Of a DNA stretch of 64,000 nucleotides, positions 44,068 through 52,234 are shown piece by piece; position 1 is the first letter of the stretch; every line of letters starts with the position of its first letter. The notes under the pieces were generated by a model that worked only from the letters and a program-made list of their open reading frames with translations, was not told the DNA's origin and ran no database searches. A program made the position numbers and the translations under genes. Source of the stretch: Oleiagrimonas sp963817755 (lineage in GTDB: Bacteria > Pseudomonadota > Gammaproteobacteria > Xanthomonadales > Rhodanobacteraceae); contig CAWFPB010000002.1 of assembly GCA_963817755.1 (NCBI GenBank), positions 1 to 64,000 on the forward strand. The letters run 5' to 3'.

Positions 44068-44288
44068 CCACGGGTGCCGGACGGTGCAACGGACTTGCAG
44101 CGGATATACCGGGAGATGTCGGCGACGCAGGGACGGGTCGCCGACCCGGCGAACGACCGCTACTGCTGGCCGTGGGCCAACGAGGCGTGGGTGCCCTGTG
44201 CGAACTGCGACGAACGGCCGAAACATGCCGCGAGTACCTGCTGGGCTATGATGAACCGTCGGTACTTGCCGACGTAAGGAATCCGCCA

Positions 44289-44867
44289 TTGGAAACGAAT
44301 GTCCCCGTACCCTGTGCGTTGCGCGCGTGGCAGGAATCGGAGGGAGAATTGCTCGGTTTCCTGCGCCGTCGCTTGCGCGGCATCGACGACCCGGCTGTGG
44401 CCGATGACCTGTTGCATGAGGTGTTCCTGCGGCTGCTTCGGCAGGGCGGCCGTTTCTGTGCGGTGGAAAATGCGCGTGCCTGGCTGTTCCAGGTCGCGCG
44501 CAACCTGCTGATCGATCATCAGCGCAGCCTGCGCCCGGGTGCCGAATTCCCCGAGGATCTCGCCGACGACCCGGAAGAGCCGGCGCCGGTGGATCGGCTC
44601 GCACGTTGCCTGCCTACGGCATTGGCCGACCTTTCGGCAGAAGACCGGGAGGCGCTGACCCTGTGCGACCTGGGCGGTATGACCCAGGCGGAATTCGCGG
44701 ACATGCAAGGCCTTTCCTTGCCCGGCGCCAAGTCACGCGTGCAGCGCGCCCGCGCCCGTCTTCGCGAGGCGATGATCGATCGCTGTGGCGTGCGATTCGA
44801 TGCCGACACCGGCCAGGTGTGCTGCCAGGTCCCGTCCGCGCAGGATGCGAGCGGGGATCCTGACTAG
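44289..44867 (+). CDS. SigZ-like sigma-70 family (ECF-type) sigma factor
   Basis: A 192-residue alternative sigma factor. Region 2 is seen in DDLLHEVFLRLLRQGGRF and NARAWLFQVARNLLIDHQRS, and region 4 in LSAEDREALTLCDLGG followed by a helix-turn-helix (SLPGAKSRVQRARARLREAM). The tail has closely placed cysteines (DRCGV and VCCQVP), as in SigZ-type factors, where they may sense metal or redox state. I take the TTG at 44289 as start because AGGA lies eight bases upstream; no in-frame ATG fits. No anti-sigma gene is adjacent. Confidence 0.82.
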   Translation: METNVPVPCALRAWQESEGELLGFLRRRLRGIDDPAVADDLLHEVFLRLLRQGGRFCAVENARAWLFQVARNLLIDHQRSLRPGAEFPEDLADDPEEPAPVDRLARCLPTALADLSAEDREALTLCDLGGMTQAEFADMQGLSLPGAKSRVQRARARLREAMIDRCGVRFDADTGQVCCQVPSAQDASGDPD

Positions 44868-44989
44868 TCCGGATCGGGCGCTTTTTCCTGCAGAGCCACA
44901 TGTTCCATCGATGCGTGCATCCGGCATGCATCCTTTTCGACCCTCGTGCGTCTTCTCCATGAACGCAGCACATTTATCGAGGGTTGATC

Positions 44990-46063
44990 ATGATTGCACG
45001 AGTCAAGGCAGAGGCTTCCATGGCCTCCCCGGCGCGGCATGCCTTTCCCTGGCGCGCCTGGGCCGGTCCCGTACTTTTCGTGGCCGGCTGGTTCGCGTTG
45101 TATGCGGAACTCCAGCCTGTCACGGGTGCCTTGATGCACTGGCTGGCAGGAGCAACGGGCATGCTTGCGGCCAGTCACCTGTACAGCGCATTGGGATTTT
45201 TCGTCTTCGAAGTGCCCAAGGTGCTGATGCTTCTGGTGCTCATCGTCTTTGTCGTCGGCGTGATCCAGACCTTTTTCACCCCGCAGAAGACACGCGCCAT
45301 CCTTGCCGGAAAGCGCCAGGGCGTGGGCAATGTGCTCGCTGCCGGCCTGGGCATCGTCACGCCGTTCTGTTCCTGCTCGGCGGTGCCGCTGTTCATCGGC
45401 TTTCTCACAGCCGGCGTGCCGCTGGGCGTGACGTTCTCGTTCCTGGTGTCGGCGCCGATGGTCAACGAAGTGGCGCTGACGCTCTTGTTCGGCATGCTCG
45501 GCTGGAAGATCGCGGCGTTGTACCTGGGCCTGGGCCTGGCCGTGGCGATCGCCGCCGGGCTGGTGATCGGGCGCATGAATCCGGTGCGGCTGGTCGAGGA
45601 CTGGGTGTTCGATATCCCGGCAGTCCGTCAGGACGAGGTGCGCCCGAGCTGGGAAGCGCGTTTCGCGCAGGGTCGCAAGCATGTGCGCGAGATCGTGCTG
45701 AAGGTTGCGCCCTACATCGTGGCCGGCGTCGGCGTTGGCGCATGGATTCACGGGTACGTGCCCGAGGACGCCATGGCCCACCTGATGGGCAAGAGTGCCT
45801 GGTGGTCGGTGCCGCTGGCGGTGCTTTTGGGTGTGCCGATGTATTCCAACGCCGCGGGGATCATCCCGGTGGTGCAGGCGCTGCTGGGCAAGGGCGCGGC
45901 ACTGGGTACGACGCTGGCTTTCATGATGGCCGTCACCGCGCTTTCCTTCCCCGAATTCATGATCCTCAAGAAGGTGATGCGCCCGAAACTCATCGCCTTG
46001 TTCGCCGGTGTGGTCGCCGTGGGCATCGCCCTCGTCGGCTTTGTGTTCAACGCGGTGATGTGA
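44990..46063 (+). CDS. DUF318/ArsP-type permease
   Basis: Polytopic permease of 357 residues with about eight membrane segments in two halves. The motif TPFCSCSAVP at 124-133 and the matching GVPMYSNAAG in the second half are the signatures of the DUF318 permease family, which includes the organoarsenical exporter ArsP. GAGGG lies seven bases before ATG 44990. It sits between a SigZ-like sigma factor and a CxxC redox protein, a grouping known from other bacteria. The cargo is probably a thiol-reactive metal or metalloid species, by inference. Confidence 0.88.
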   Translation: MIARVKAEASMASPARHAFPWRAWAGPVLFVAGWFALYAELQPVTGALMHWLAGATGMLAASHLYSALGFFVFEVPKVLMLLVLIVFVVGVIQTFFTPQKTRAILAGKRQGVGNVLAAGLGIVTPFCSCSAVPLFIGFLTAGVPLGVTFSFLVSAPMVNEVALTLLFGMLGWKIAALYLGLGLAVAIAAGLVIGRMNPVRLVEDWVFDIPAVRQDEVRPSWEARFAQGRKHVREIVLKVAPYIVAGVGVGAWIHGYVPEDAMAHLMGKSAWWSVPLAVLLGVPMYSNAAGIIPVVQALLGKGAALGTTLAFMMAVTALSFPEFMILKKVMRPKLIALFAGVVAVGIALVGFVFNAVM

Positions 46064-46109
46064 TTCCTGGAACCCCCATTTCGCAACGACGTGCAAGAAG
46101 GAGTTCAAC

Positions 46110-46346
46110 ATGCTGAACGTGAAGATTCTCGGTACCGGCTGTGCCAACTGCAAGGCGACCCAGAAAGTGGTCGAAGCCGCACTCGCGGCAAAGGGCATTC
46201 GCGCAGAAGTGGAAAAGGTCGAGGACATGCCCTCGATCATGAAATACGGCGTGATGAGCACGCCGGGCGTGGTGATCGATGGCCGGGTCGTCCATGCGGG
46301 CGGCGTGCCGCGCCGCGAGGACGTGGAAAGCTGGTTGTCCGGCTGA
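46110..46346 (+). CDS. Small thioredoxin-like CxxC protein (MTH895/TM0996 family)
   Basis: A 78-residue cytoplasmic redox protein with a compact thioredoxin fold. The active site is C11-A-N-C14 in GTGCANCKATQ, and the cis-proline motif is MSTPGVVIDG. AAGGAG lies six bases before the ATG, 46 bases after the permease. Proteins of this family typically stand next to DUF318 permeases and may deliver electrons or bind the metal(loid). Confidence 0.92.
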   Translation: MLNVKILGTGCANCKATQKVVEAALAAKGIRAEVEKVEDMPSIMKYGVMSTPGVVIDGRVVHAGGVPRREDVESWLSG

Positions 46347-46428
46347 CCAGGCGCGGTGCATCCGATGCGTTCGTCGGCGGCGGACCATCGAGAGAAAGTG
46401 GCGGCTGGGCGATAGCCCACCAGGAAGG

Positions 46429-47307
46429 TCAGCGCCGCGAGCCGCGCAGCTGGTCCAGTGAGAACGTCGCCACCTCGCCGCCGCCGGCGGTGCGGCGGGG
46501 TTGGCCGGCGGGTGGGCCCCAGGCGTGCAGGGTGACCACTTCCCAGGTGGCGGGAATGCGCCCGTCCATGCGCAGCGATTCGTAGGCCTCGAGCATGCGC
46601 TTGTAGTGCGCCTTGCCGGTGAGGCCGCGCTGGCGGGCGGCGTCGGCATTGGTCGCGCCCAGGCCCTTGAGGTCGCGCAGCAGGGCGGCCGGTTCGGCGT
46701 AGGTGAGGGTGTATCGGTCCACGTCCAGCACCGGGTCGCGCAGGCCGGCGGCGATCATGGCGTCGCCCAGGTCGTGCATGTCCAGGAAGCGGCCCACGTG
46801 CGGGCGCTGGTCGCTGCCGGCCCAGGCCTGGCGCAACTCGCACAGCGTGTCGGGGCCGAAGGTGGAGGCGGCGAGGAAGCCGCCGGGCTTGAGCACGCGC
46901 ACGCATTCGGCGAACAGCTCGGCCGGGTCGTCGCACCACTGGATGCACAGGTTCGAATGCAGCACGTCGATGCTGTGGTCGGGCAGCGGCAGCTGGGTGG
47001 CGCTGCCGCACACGCGGCGCAGCGGCCGGCGCCAGCTGGCATGCCTTTTCGCCTCGCGCAGCATCGGCAGGGCCAGGTCCAGCGCGATGACCTCGGCCTT
47101 CGGATAGCGCTTCTTGAGCAGCGCGCTGCCGCGGCCGGTGCCGGCGCCCAGGTCGAGCACGCGGGCCGGTGGTTCCAGGTAGAAATCCAGGCGGTCCAGC
47201 AGCGCGGACTGCACTTCGCGCTGCAGCACGTCGTGCTGCTCGTAGCTGGACGCGGCGCGGCCGAAGGCGCGGCGGACCTGGGCGCGGTCGAGATGGAAAT
47301 CGCTCAT
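46429..47307 (-). CDS. bioC: Malonyl-ACP O-methyltransferase (biotin synthesis)
   Basis: SAM-dependent methyltransferase that caps malonyl-ACP so the fatty-acid machinery can make the pimelate moiety of biotin. SAM motif I LDLGAGTGRGS lies near residue 49, motif II in VIALDLALPML, then DVLHSNLCIQWCDDP, the BioC-specific stretch. 292 residues, a little longer than E. coli BioC. Its ATG overlaps the bioH stop by four bases (ATGA), so it is co-translated with bioH. Confidence 0.92.
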   Translation of the reverse strand: MSDFHLDRAQVRRAFGRAASSYEQHDVLQREVQSALLDRLDFYLEPPARVLDLGAGTGRGSALLKKRYPKAEVIALDLALPMLREAKRHASWRRPLRRVCGSATQLPLPDHSIDVLHSNLCIQWCDDPAELFAECVRVLKPGGFLAASTFGPDTLCELRQAWAGSDQRPHVGRFLDMHDLGDAMIAAGLRDPVLDVDRYTLTYAEPAALLRDLKGLGATNADAARQRGLTGKAHYKRMLEAYESLRMDGRIPATWEVVTLHAWGPPAGQPRRTAGGGEVATFSLDQLRGSRR

Positions 47308-48080
47308 GTCGTTACCTCGTCCAGCAGCGGCTCCAGGGCCTCGACCACGGCGTCGGCGAAGCCGAGGAAGGCGGCGTGGCCGGCGCGCGGGATGCAGGTG
47401 TAGCGGCCTTCGCACTGCTCGGCGGCCCAGGCCATGGCGGCGGACGGCACCAGGCGGTCGCGACGGCCGGCGATCCAGGCGCTGGGCTGTTCCAGGTCCG
47501 ACAACCGGGCGCGCAGGTCGCCCTGGTCGAGCAGTTCCAGGCCCTGCTTGAGCACGCGCGGATCCGGCTCGCCCTGGGAGAAGACCACCTTGCGCAGGCG
47601 GCGGGTTTCCTCGCGGGCGTGCTCGCTGCCCATGGCCTCCAGCGCCAGGAAACGGTCCAGGGTGGCGCGGTAGTCGCGGTCCAGGTCACTGGCGAACTGG
47701 TCGAAGACCTCGTCCTCCATGCCGTAGGGCCAGTCCGGCGCGCGCACGAAACGCGGCGAGCTCGACAGCATGGCCAGCGCAAGCACCGCGTCGGGGTGCT
47801 CCAGCGCACCGGTCAGCGCGATGAGACCGCCCATCGACCAGCCCAGCCAGATCGCCGGCGGGGTGGCCGCGGCGATGGCGCGCGCGCAAGCGGACGGCTC
47901 CAGCGGCAGGTCGCTGTCGCGCGAGCGACCGTGGCCGGGCAGGTCGACCAAGTGCAGCGTGCAGCGGTCTTCGAGCGGGGCGAGCAGGGGTTCGAACACG
48001 TCGCTGTGCATGGCCCAGCCGTGGATCAGCACGAGATGGACGGGGCCGCGGCCGTGGGTCTGGATGAACAGGTCGGACAT
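47304..48080 (-). CDS. bioH: Pimeloyl-ACP methyl ester carboxylesterase
   Basis: Alpha/beta hydrolase of 258 residues that removes the methyl group put on by BioC. Nucleophile elbow GWSMG with Ser82, oxyanion region HGWAMHS near 20, acid Asp in AGRRDRLVP (about 207) and catalytic His in RAGHAAF (about 235). The pattern and the bioF-bioH-bioC order identify it as BioH. Starts 21 bases after the bioF stop. Confidence 0.93.
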   Translation of the reverse strand: MSDLFIQTHGRGPVHLVLIHGWAMHSDVFEPLLAPLEDRCTLHLVDLPGHGRSRDSDLPLEPSACARAIAAATPPAIWLGWSMGGLIALTGALEHPDAVLALAMLSSSPRFVRAPDWPYGMEDEVFDQFASDLDRDYRATLDRFLALEAMGSEHAREETRRLRKVVFSQGEPDPRVLKQGLELLDQGDLRARLSDLEQPSAWIAGRRDRLVPSAAMAWAAEQCEGRYTCIPRAGHAAFLGFADAVVEALEPLLDEVTT

Positions 48081-48090
48081 AGATGTCTAA

Positions 48091-48125
48091 GGGGCTAGGG
48101 GCTAGGGGCTAGGGGCCAGGGGCGA
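48091..48125. repeat. Heptamer tandem repeat at the end of bioF
   Basis: Five copies of GGGGCTA-type heptamers: three exact GGGGCTA, then GGGGCCA and GGGGCGA. On the reverse strand they read TAGCCCC and provide the last codons (PLAPSP) and the TAG stop (48102-48104) of bioF. Confidence 0.9.
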
Positions 48126-49307
48126 GAGGTGCGTGTGCAGGGCGTCGAGCAGCCGGTCGATGTCAGCCTCGGTGTGCGCGGCACTGAGGGTGATGCGCAG
48201 GCGGGACTGGCCCTGCGGCACCGTCGGTGGACGGATGGCGCCGACCAGGAAACCGGCCTTCTCCAGCGCCTGCGCGGCGGCCGTGGTGCGTTCGGGTGCG
48301 CCGAGGTGCAGCGGCTGGATGGGCGTGGTCGAAGGCATCAGCGGCAGGCCCAGTTGCCGTGCGCCGGTGCGGAAACGTTCGATGTGGCGGCGCAGGATCT
48401 CGCGGCGATCGTCGCCGGCGCGCGCCAGGCGCACGGCGGCGCGGGTGGCGGCGGCCAGGGCTGGCGGCGGCGCGGTGGTGTAGACGAAGCTGCGCGCGAA
48501 CTGCACCAGGCCGTCGATCAGCGCGGCGGAACCGGCGACGAAGGCGCCCGACGTGCCCAGGGCCTTGCCCAGCGTGGCCATCAGCACCGGGGCGTCGTCC
48601 TGGACAAGGCCGGCGTCGGCCAGGCTGCCGGCGCCGTGCGGGCCGAGCACGCCCAGGCCGTGGGCGTCGTCGACCATCAGCGTGGCGCCTTCGCGCCGGC
48701 ACAGCGCGGCCAGGTCGGCCAGCGGCGCGAGGTCGCCGTCCATGCTGAACACGCCGTCGGTGGCCAGCAGCGTGGCCGCATCGGGCATCGAGGCCAGCTG
48801 GCGGGCGGCGGCGTCGACATCGCCGTGCGGGTAGCGCTTGAGCGTGGCGGTGGTGGCGCGGGCGCCGTCGATCAGGCTGGCGTGGTTGAGCTTGTCCTGC
48901 AGGCACAGGGCGCCCTGGCGCCGCTGGTCGCTGCGGCCCAGCAGCGCCTGCATGACGCCCAGGTTGGCCAGGATGCCAGTGGAGAACAGCAGCGCGCGTT
49001 CGCGCCCGGTCCAATCGGCGAGCTCCGCTTCCAGCCGCGCGTGCTCGCGGTGGTGGCCGCAGATCAGGTGCGCGCCGGTGCTGCCCACGCCGTGGGCTTG
49101 GGCGGCGCGGCCCAGGGCGTCGGCCAGGGCCGGGTGGCCAGCCAGGCCCAGGTAGTCGTTGCTGCAGAACACCACATATTCGCGTCCGTCGAGGACGCAG
49201 TGTCCGGGCGCCAGCTGTTGTGCGCAGCGCAGGCGGCGGTGCAGGGCGTGCACCTGGCGGTCGTGGACCGCTGCGGCCAGGCCGGCAAGCAGGTCGGGGC
49301 GGCTCAT
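48102..49307 (-). CDS. bioF: 8-amino-7-oxononanoate synthase
   Basis: PLP-dependent alpha-oxoamine synthase of 401 residues that joins pimeloyl-ACP with alanine. Marks: FCSNDYLGLAGHPAL, the GVGSTGAHLICGHHREHARLE substrate region, MVDDAHGLGVLG for PLP and the Schiff-base lysine in TLGKALGTSGAF. The last residues come from a heptamer repeat. It starts 68 bases from a divergent gene, so bioF-bioH-bioC form their own transcript, apart from bioB. Confidence 0.94.
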   Translation of the reverse strand: MSRPDLLAGLAAAVHDRQVHALHRRLRCAQQLAPGHCVLDGREYVVFCSNDYLGLAGHPALADALGRAAQAHGVGSTGAHLICGHHREHARLEAELADWTGRERALLFSTGILANLGVMQALLGRSDQRRQGALCLQDKLNHASLIDGARATTATLKRYPHGDVDAAARQLASMPDAATLLATDGVFSMDGDLAPLADLAALCRREGATLMVDDAHGLGVLGPHGAGSLADAGLVQDDAPVLMATLGKALGTSGAFVAGSAALIDGLVQFARSFVYTTAPPPALAAATRAAVRLARAGDDRREILRRHIERFRTGARQLGLPLMPSTTPIQPLHLGAPERTTAAAQALEKAGFLVGAIRPPTVPQGQSRLRITLSAAHTEADIDRLLDALHTHLSPLAPSP

Positions 49308-49375
49308 GGGTGTGCCCCCGCGCTGCTAGAGTGCTCCGGTCGTTCGCATCGAATGCATGTCGAGGACGTCGCGCG

Positions 49376-50201
49376 ATGAAATCCCGAACCGCTCCCGTCC
49401 ATGCGCTGCTGGCGCTGGTGCTGGCGCTCAGCGCCTCCTGCGCCGCGGCGGCGCCGCCACCGGATGCGCCGCTGGCCGGTTATCGATTGCAGGTACAGAC
49501 CCGTGTTGCGGGGCGTGCAGGACAACCTGTCCGGACTGGCCTACGACGCGCGCAGCGGCCATGTGCTGGCCGTGGTCAATCGTCCCGCGCAGCTGCTGGT
49601 GCTCGATCGCGACGGCAAGGTGCAGCGACGCATCGCCCTGCACGGTTTCCTCGACACCGAGGGCGTGGCGGTACTGGGCGGCGACCGCGTGGCGGTGACC
49701 GAGGAGGCGGCCAACCGCATCGCGATCTTCCGCCTGCCGCCGCCGGGCACCGACCGCGTCGATCATGCCGACGCGCACGTGCTGCAACTGGATCTGTTCA
49801 AGCATGGCAACAACGGTTTCGAGGGCCTGGCCTACGACGCGCGGTCGAACTGCCTGTGGCTGGTGAAGGAAAAGGCGCCGCGCGGGCTGTACACGGTGTG
49901 CGGGCCGGGCACCCGCACGCTGGTCATCACCGACCGCAGCGGCTGGCTGGCGCGCATCGACGCGGGCACGGACCTGTCCGGCATCGCCGTCGACCCGGCC
50001 AGTGGCCACCTGCTGCTGCTCAGCGACCAATCCAAACGCATCACCGAGATCGACCGGCGCGGGCGCCTGATCGCGCATCGTGCGCTCGGCGGCCCGGGCG
50101 AACCGGTGCCGCCGCAGCCGGAAGGCATCGTGCTCGACGGCCACGGCCACCTGTACGTGGTCAGCGAGCCCGACCGGTTCTACCGTTTCGGCCGCGACTG
50201 A
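49376..50201 (+). CDS. SdiA-regulated (YjiK-like) beta-propeller protein, one frameshift
   Basis: Exported protein of about 275 residues with a six-bladed-propeller-like repeat pattern of the SdiA-regulated domain family (NLSGLAYDARSGHVLAVVN, LDTEGVAVLGGDRVAVTEE, FEGLAYDARSNCLWLVKE, LSGIAVDPASGHLLLLSD, PEGIVLDGHGHLYVVSE). The signal peptide MKSRTAPVHALLALVLALS begins at ATG 49376, in a different frame from the body. One base must be removed near 49490-49505 to join them. Function of the family is unknown. It is the only rightward gene between bioF and bioB and so splits the biotin cluster. Confidence 0.8.
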
Positions 50202-50213
50202 CACACGGTGCGG

Positions 50214-51239
50214 TCAGGCCGCCGATCCGGCGCGCTTCTCGCAGGCCGGTTCGACGATGTCGGCGTGCACGGTGTCGGACGTCTCGGTCACTTCCAGCGG
50301 CTTGAGGTCCAGGCGTTCGAACAGGGCGCGGTCGCGTTGGGTTTCCGGGTTGTCGGTGGTCAGCAGCTTCTCGCCGTAGAAGATCGAGTTGGCGCCGGCG
50401 AAGAAGCACAGGGCCTGCATCTCGTCGCTCATCTGCTCGCGCCCGGCCGACAGGCGCACCATCGAGGCCGGCATCAGGATGCGCGCCACGGCGATGGTAC
50501 GCACGAACTCGAACGGGTCCAGCTTCGCGGTGCCGGCCAGCGGCGTGCCCTCCACCTGCACCAGCATGTTGATCGGCACCGACTCGGGGTGCTCGGGCAG
50601 GCCGGCCAGGGTCTCGAGCAGGCCGGCGCGCTGGCTGCGCTTCTCGCCCATGCCGACGATGCCGCCGCAGCAGGTCTTCATGCCCGCCTCGCGCACGTGG
50701 CCGAGGGTGTCCAGGCGGTCCTGGTATTCGCGGGTGTGGATGATCTCGCCGTAGAACTCCGGCGCGGTGTCCAGGTTGTGGTTGTAGTAGTCCAGGCCCG
50801 CGTCCTTGAGCGCCTTGGCCTGGTCGCCCTCGAGCATGCCCAGGGTGGCGCAGGTCTCCAGGCCCAGGCCCTTCACCGCGCGCACGATCTCGGCGACCTT
50901 GGGGATGTCGCGGTCCTTGGGCGCGCGCCAGGCCGCGCCCATGCAGAAGCGGCTGGCGCCGGCGGCCTTGGCGGCCTTCGCGCGCTCGAGCACCTCGTCC
51001 ACGCTCATCAGCTTCTGCGCCTGGACTCCGGTCTGGTAGCGCTGCGCCTGCGGGCAGTAGGCGCAATCCTCCGGGCAGCCGCCGGTCTTGATCGACAGCA
51101 GCGTGGACACCTGGACCGCATTGGGGTCGTGGTGCTCGGCGTGCACGGCGTGCGCGCGCGCCAGCAGGTCGTTGAACGGCAGTTCGAACAGCGCGAGAAC
51201 TTCGTCGCGGCTCCAGTCGTGGCGGATGTCGGCGGTCAT
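50214..51239 (-). CDS. bioB: Biotin synthase
   Basis: Radical-SAM enzyme of 341 residues that inserts sulfur into dethiobiotin. The [4Fe-4S] motif is C55xxxC59xxC62 in GGCPEDCAYCPQ. The Cys ligands of the second [2Fe-2S] cluster lie in RFCMGAAW, ETCATLG and KTCCGGIVGMGE. Intact frame. A BirA-type operator overlapping a TTGACA -35 element lies upstream (51295-51326), so it should be repressed by holo-BirA. bioA and bioD are not in the window. Confidence 0.96.
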   Translation of the reverse strand: MTADIRHDWSRDEVLALFELPFNDLLARAHAVHAEHHDPNAVQVSTLLSIKTGGCPEDCAYCPQAQRYQTGVQAQKLMSVDEVLERAKAAKAAGASRFCMGAAWRAPKDRDIPKVAEIVRAVKGLGLETCATLGMLEGDQAKALKDAGLDYYNHNLDTAPEFYGEIIHTREYQDRLDTLGHVREAGMKTCCGGIVGMGEKRSQRAGLLETLAGLPEHPESVPINMLVQVEGTPLAGTAKLDPFEFVRTIAVARILMPASMVRLSAGREQMSDEMQALCFFAGANSIFYGEKLLTTDNPETQRDRALFERLDLKPLEVTETSDTVHADIVEPACEKRAGSAA

Positions 51240-51294
51240 GGGCTCGTAGCGGGTGTCAGACAGTCGGCGCGAGTGTGGAAGGGCCTTGCATGGC

Positions 51295-51326
51295 TGTCAA
51301 CTTCGCGTTGCCGGGAAAAGTTGACA
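51295..51326. promoter_or_regulatory. BirA-type biotin operator, bioB/comF
   Basis: TGTCAACTT (51295-51303), 14 bases, AAGTTGACA (51318-51326): a perfect nine-base inverted repeat with the 14-base gap of the BirA operator (TTGTAAACC-N14/15-GGTTTACAA type). On the reverse strand TTGACA at 51300-51295 could be the bioB -35, with CACACT 17 bases on as -10, so bound BirA would block the promoter. Confidence 0.75.
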
Positions 51327-51403
51327 GGCAAGGTCGGGCGCGGACAGGACCGTGCGGCGCCGGCCGACAGAAACGCCGCGCCGGGCGCGGCAAGCTGGCA
51401 TGC

Positions 51404-52126
51404 ATGCACCCGCCATCGTTCCAACGTGTCCGAAACGCCGCCGCGCAGGCTCTGCGCGGACTGCAGCAACGCCTGTTGCCGCCGCGATGCCTGCTGTGCG
51501 GCGCCCCCGGTGACGCGCTGGACCTGTGCGCGGCCTGCCGTGCCGAGCTGCCCGGGAACATCGTCTGCTGCGCGCATTGCGCACTGCCGCTGCCGTTCCC
51601 TGCCACGCGCTGCGGCGCCTGCCTGCGGCGGGCACCGGCCTGGGACGACGCCTGGGCGCCTTATCGCTATGAGTGGCCGCTGGATCGCCTGCAGTCGCGC
51701 TTCAAGTTTTCCGGCCACCTGGCGGCCGGCCGGGTGCTGGGTGAGCTGTGGGCCGAGCACGAACTGCCGACGCGACCGCAGCTGATCGTGCCGGTGCCGC
51801 TGCACCGGTCCCGGTTGCGCTCGCGCGGCTACAACCAGGCCCTGGAGCTGGCGCGTTGCCTGGCGAAGCGGCACGGCTTGCCGCTTCGCCACGACCTGCT
51901 GCGGCGCACGCGCGCCACCCCGGCGCAGACCGAGCTGGATGCCGTGGAGCGCCGGCGCAACGTGCGCCGGGCCTTCGAGGTGCGCAGGGTTTTCGCGTGG
52001 CCCGCGCACGTGGCGCTGGTCGATGACGTGATGACCACCGGTGCCACGCTGTCCGAATGCGCGCGGGTGCTCAAGCGCGCCGGCGTGCAGCGGGTCGATG
52101 CCTGGGCCCTGGCCCGTGCGCCGTAG
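51404..52126 (+). CDS. comF: ComF-family phosphoribosyltransferase-like protein
   Basis: A 240-residue protein related to ComFC, needed for natural transformation in several bacteria. The N-terminus has a zinc-ribbon-like set of cysteine pairs (CLLCG, CAACR, CCAHC, CGACL) and the C-terminus a phosphoribosyltransferase fold with the PRPP loop VALVDDVMTTGATLSECA. The ATG at 51404 is picked as the first that gives the usual ComF start. It is divergent from bioB, an arrangement common in gammaproteobacteria. Confidence 0.88.
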   Translation: MHPPSFQRVRNAAAQALRGLQQRLLPPRCLLCGAPGDALDLCAACRAELPGNIVCCAHCALPLPFPATRCGACLRRAPAWDDAWAPYRYEWPLDRLQSRFKFSGHLAAGRVLGELWAEHELPTRPQLIVPVPLHRSRLRSRGYNQALELARCLAKRHGLPLRHDLLRRTRATPAQTELDAVERRRNVRRAFEVRRVFAWPAHVALVDDVMTTGATLSECARVLKRAGVQRVDAWALARAP

Positions 52127-52234
52127 CGCGGATCAGCCAAGTGCATCCGGGGAAAGCGTCCGGGGAAAGCTTGGGTCGCGAGATGCATCCATGCCCATGG
52201 AAAGGGCCGGCCATGCAGGGCTTGCTTCGTGGGT

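Noticed and set aside
44074..44277. A 67-codon open frame before the sigma factor, with several Cys and Trp
   Set aside because: No ribosome site or clear family pattern, and it overlaps the untranslated leader. I could not support it as a gene.
48091..48125. Heptamer array as a CRISPR or origin iteron array
   Set aside because: Units are contiguous seven-mers without spacers, there is no cas or rep gene, and the array lies at a gene end.
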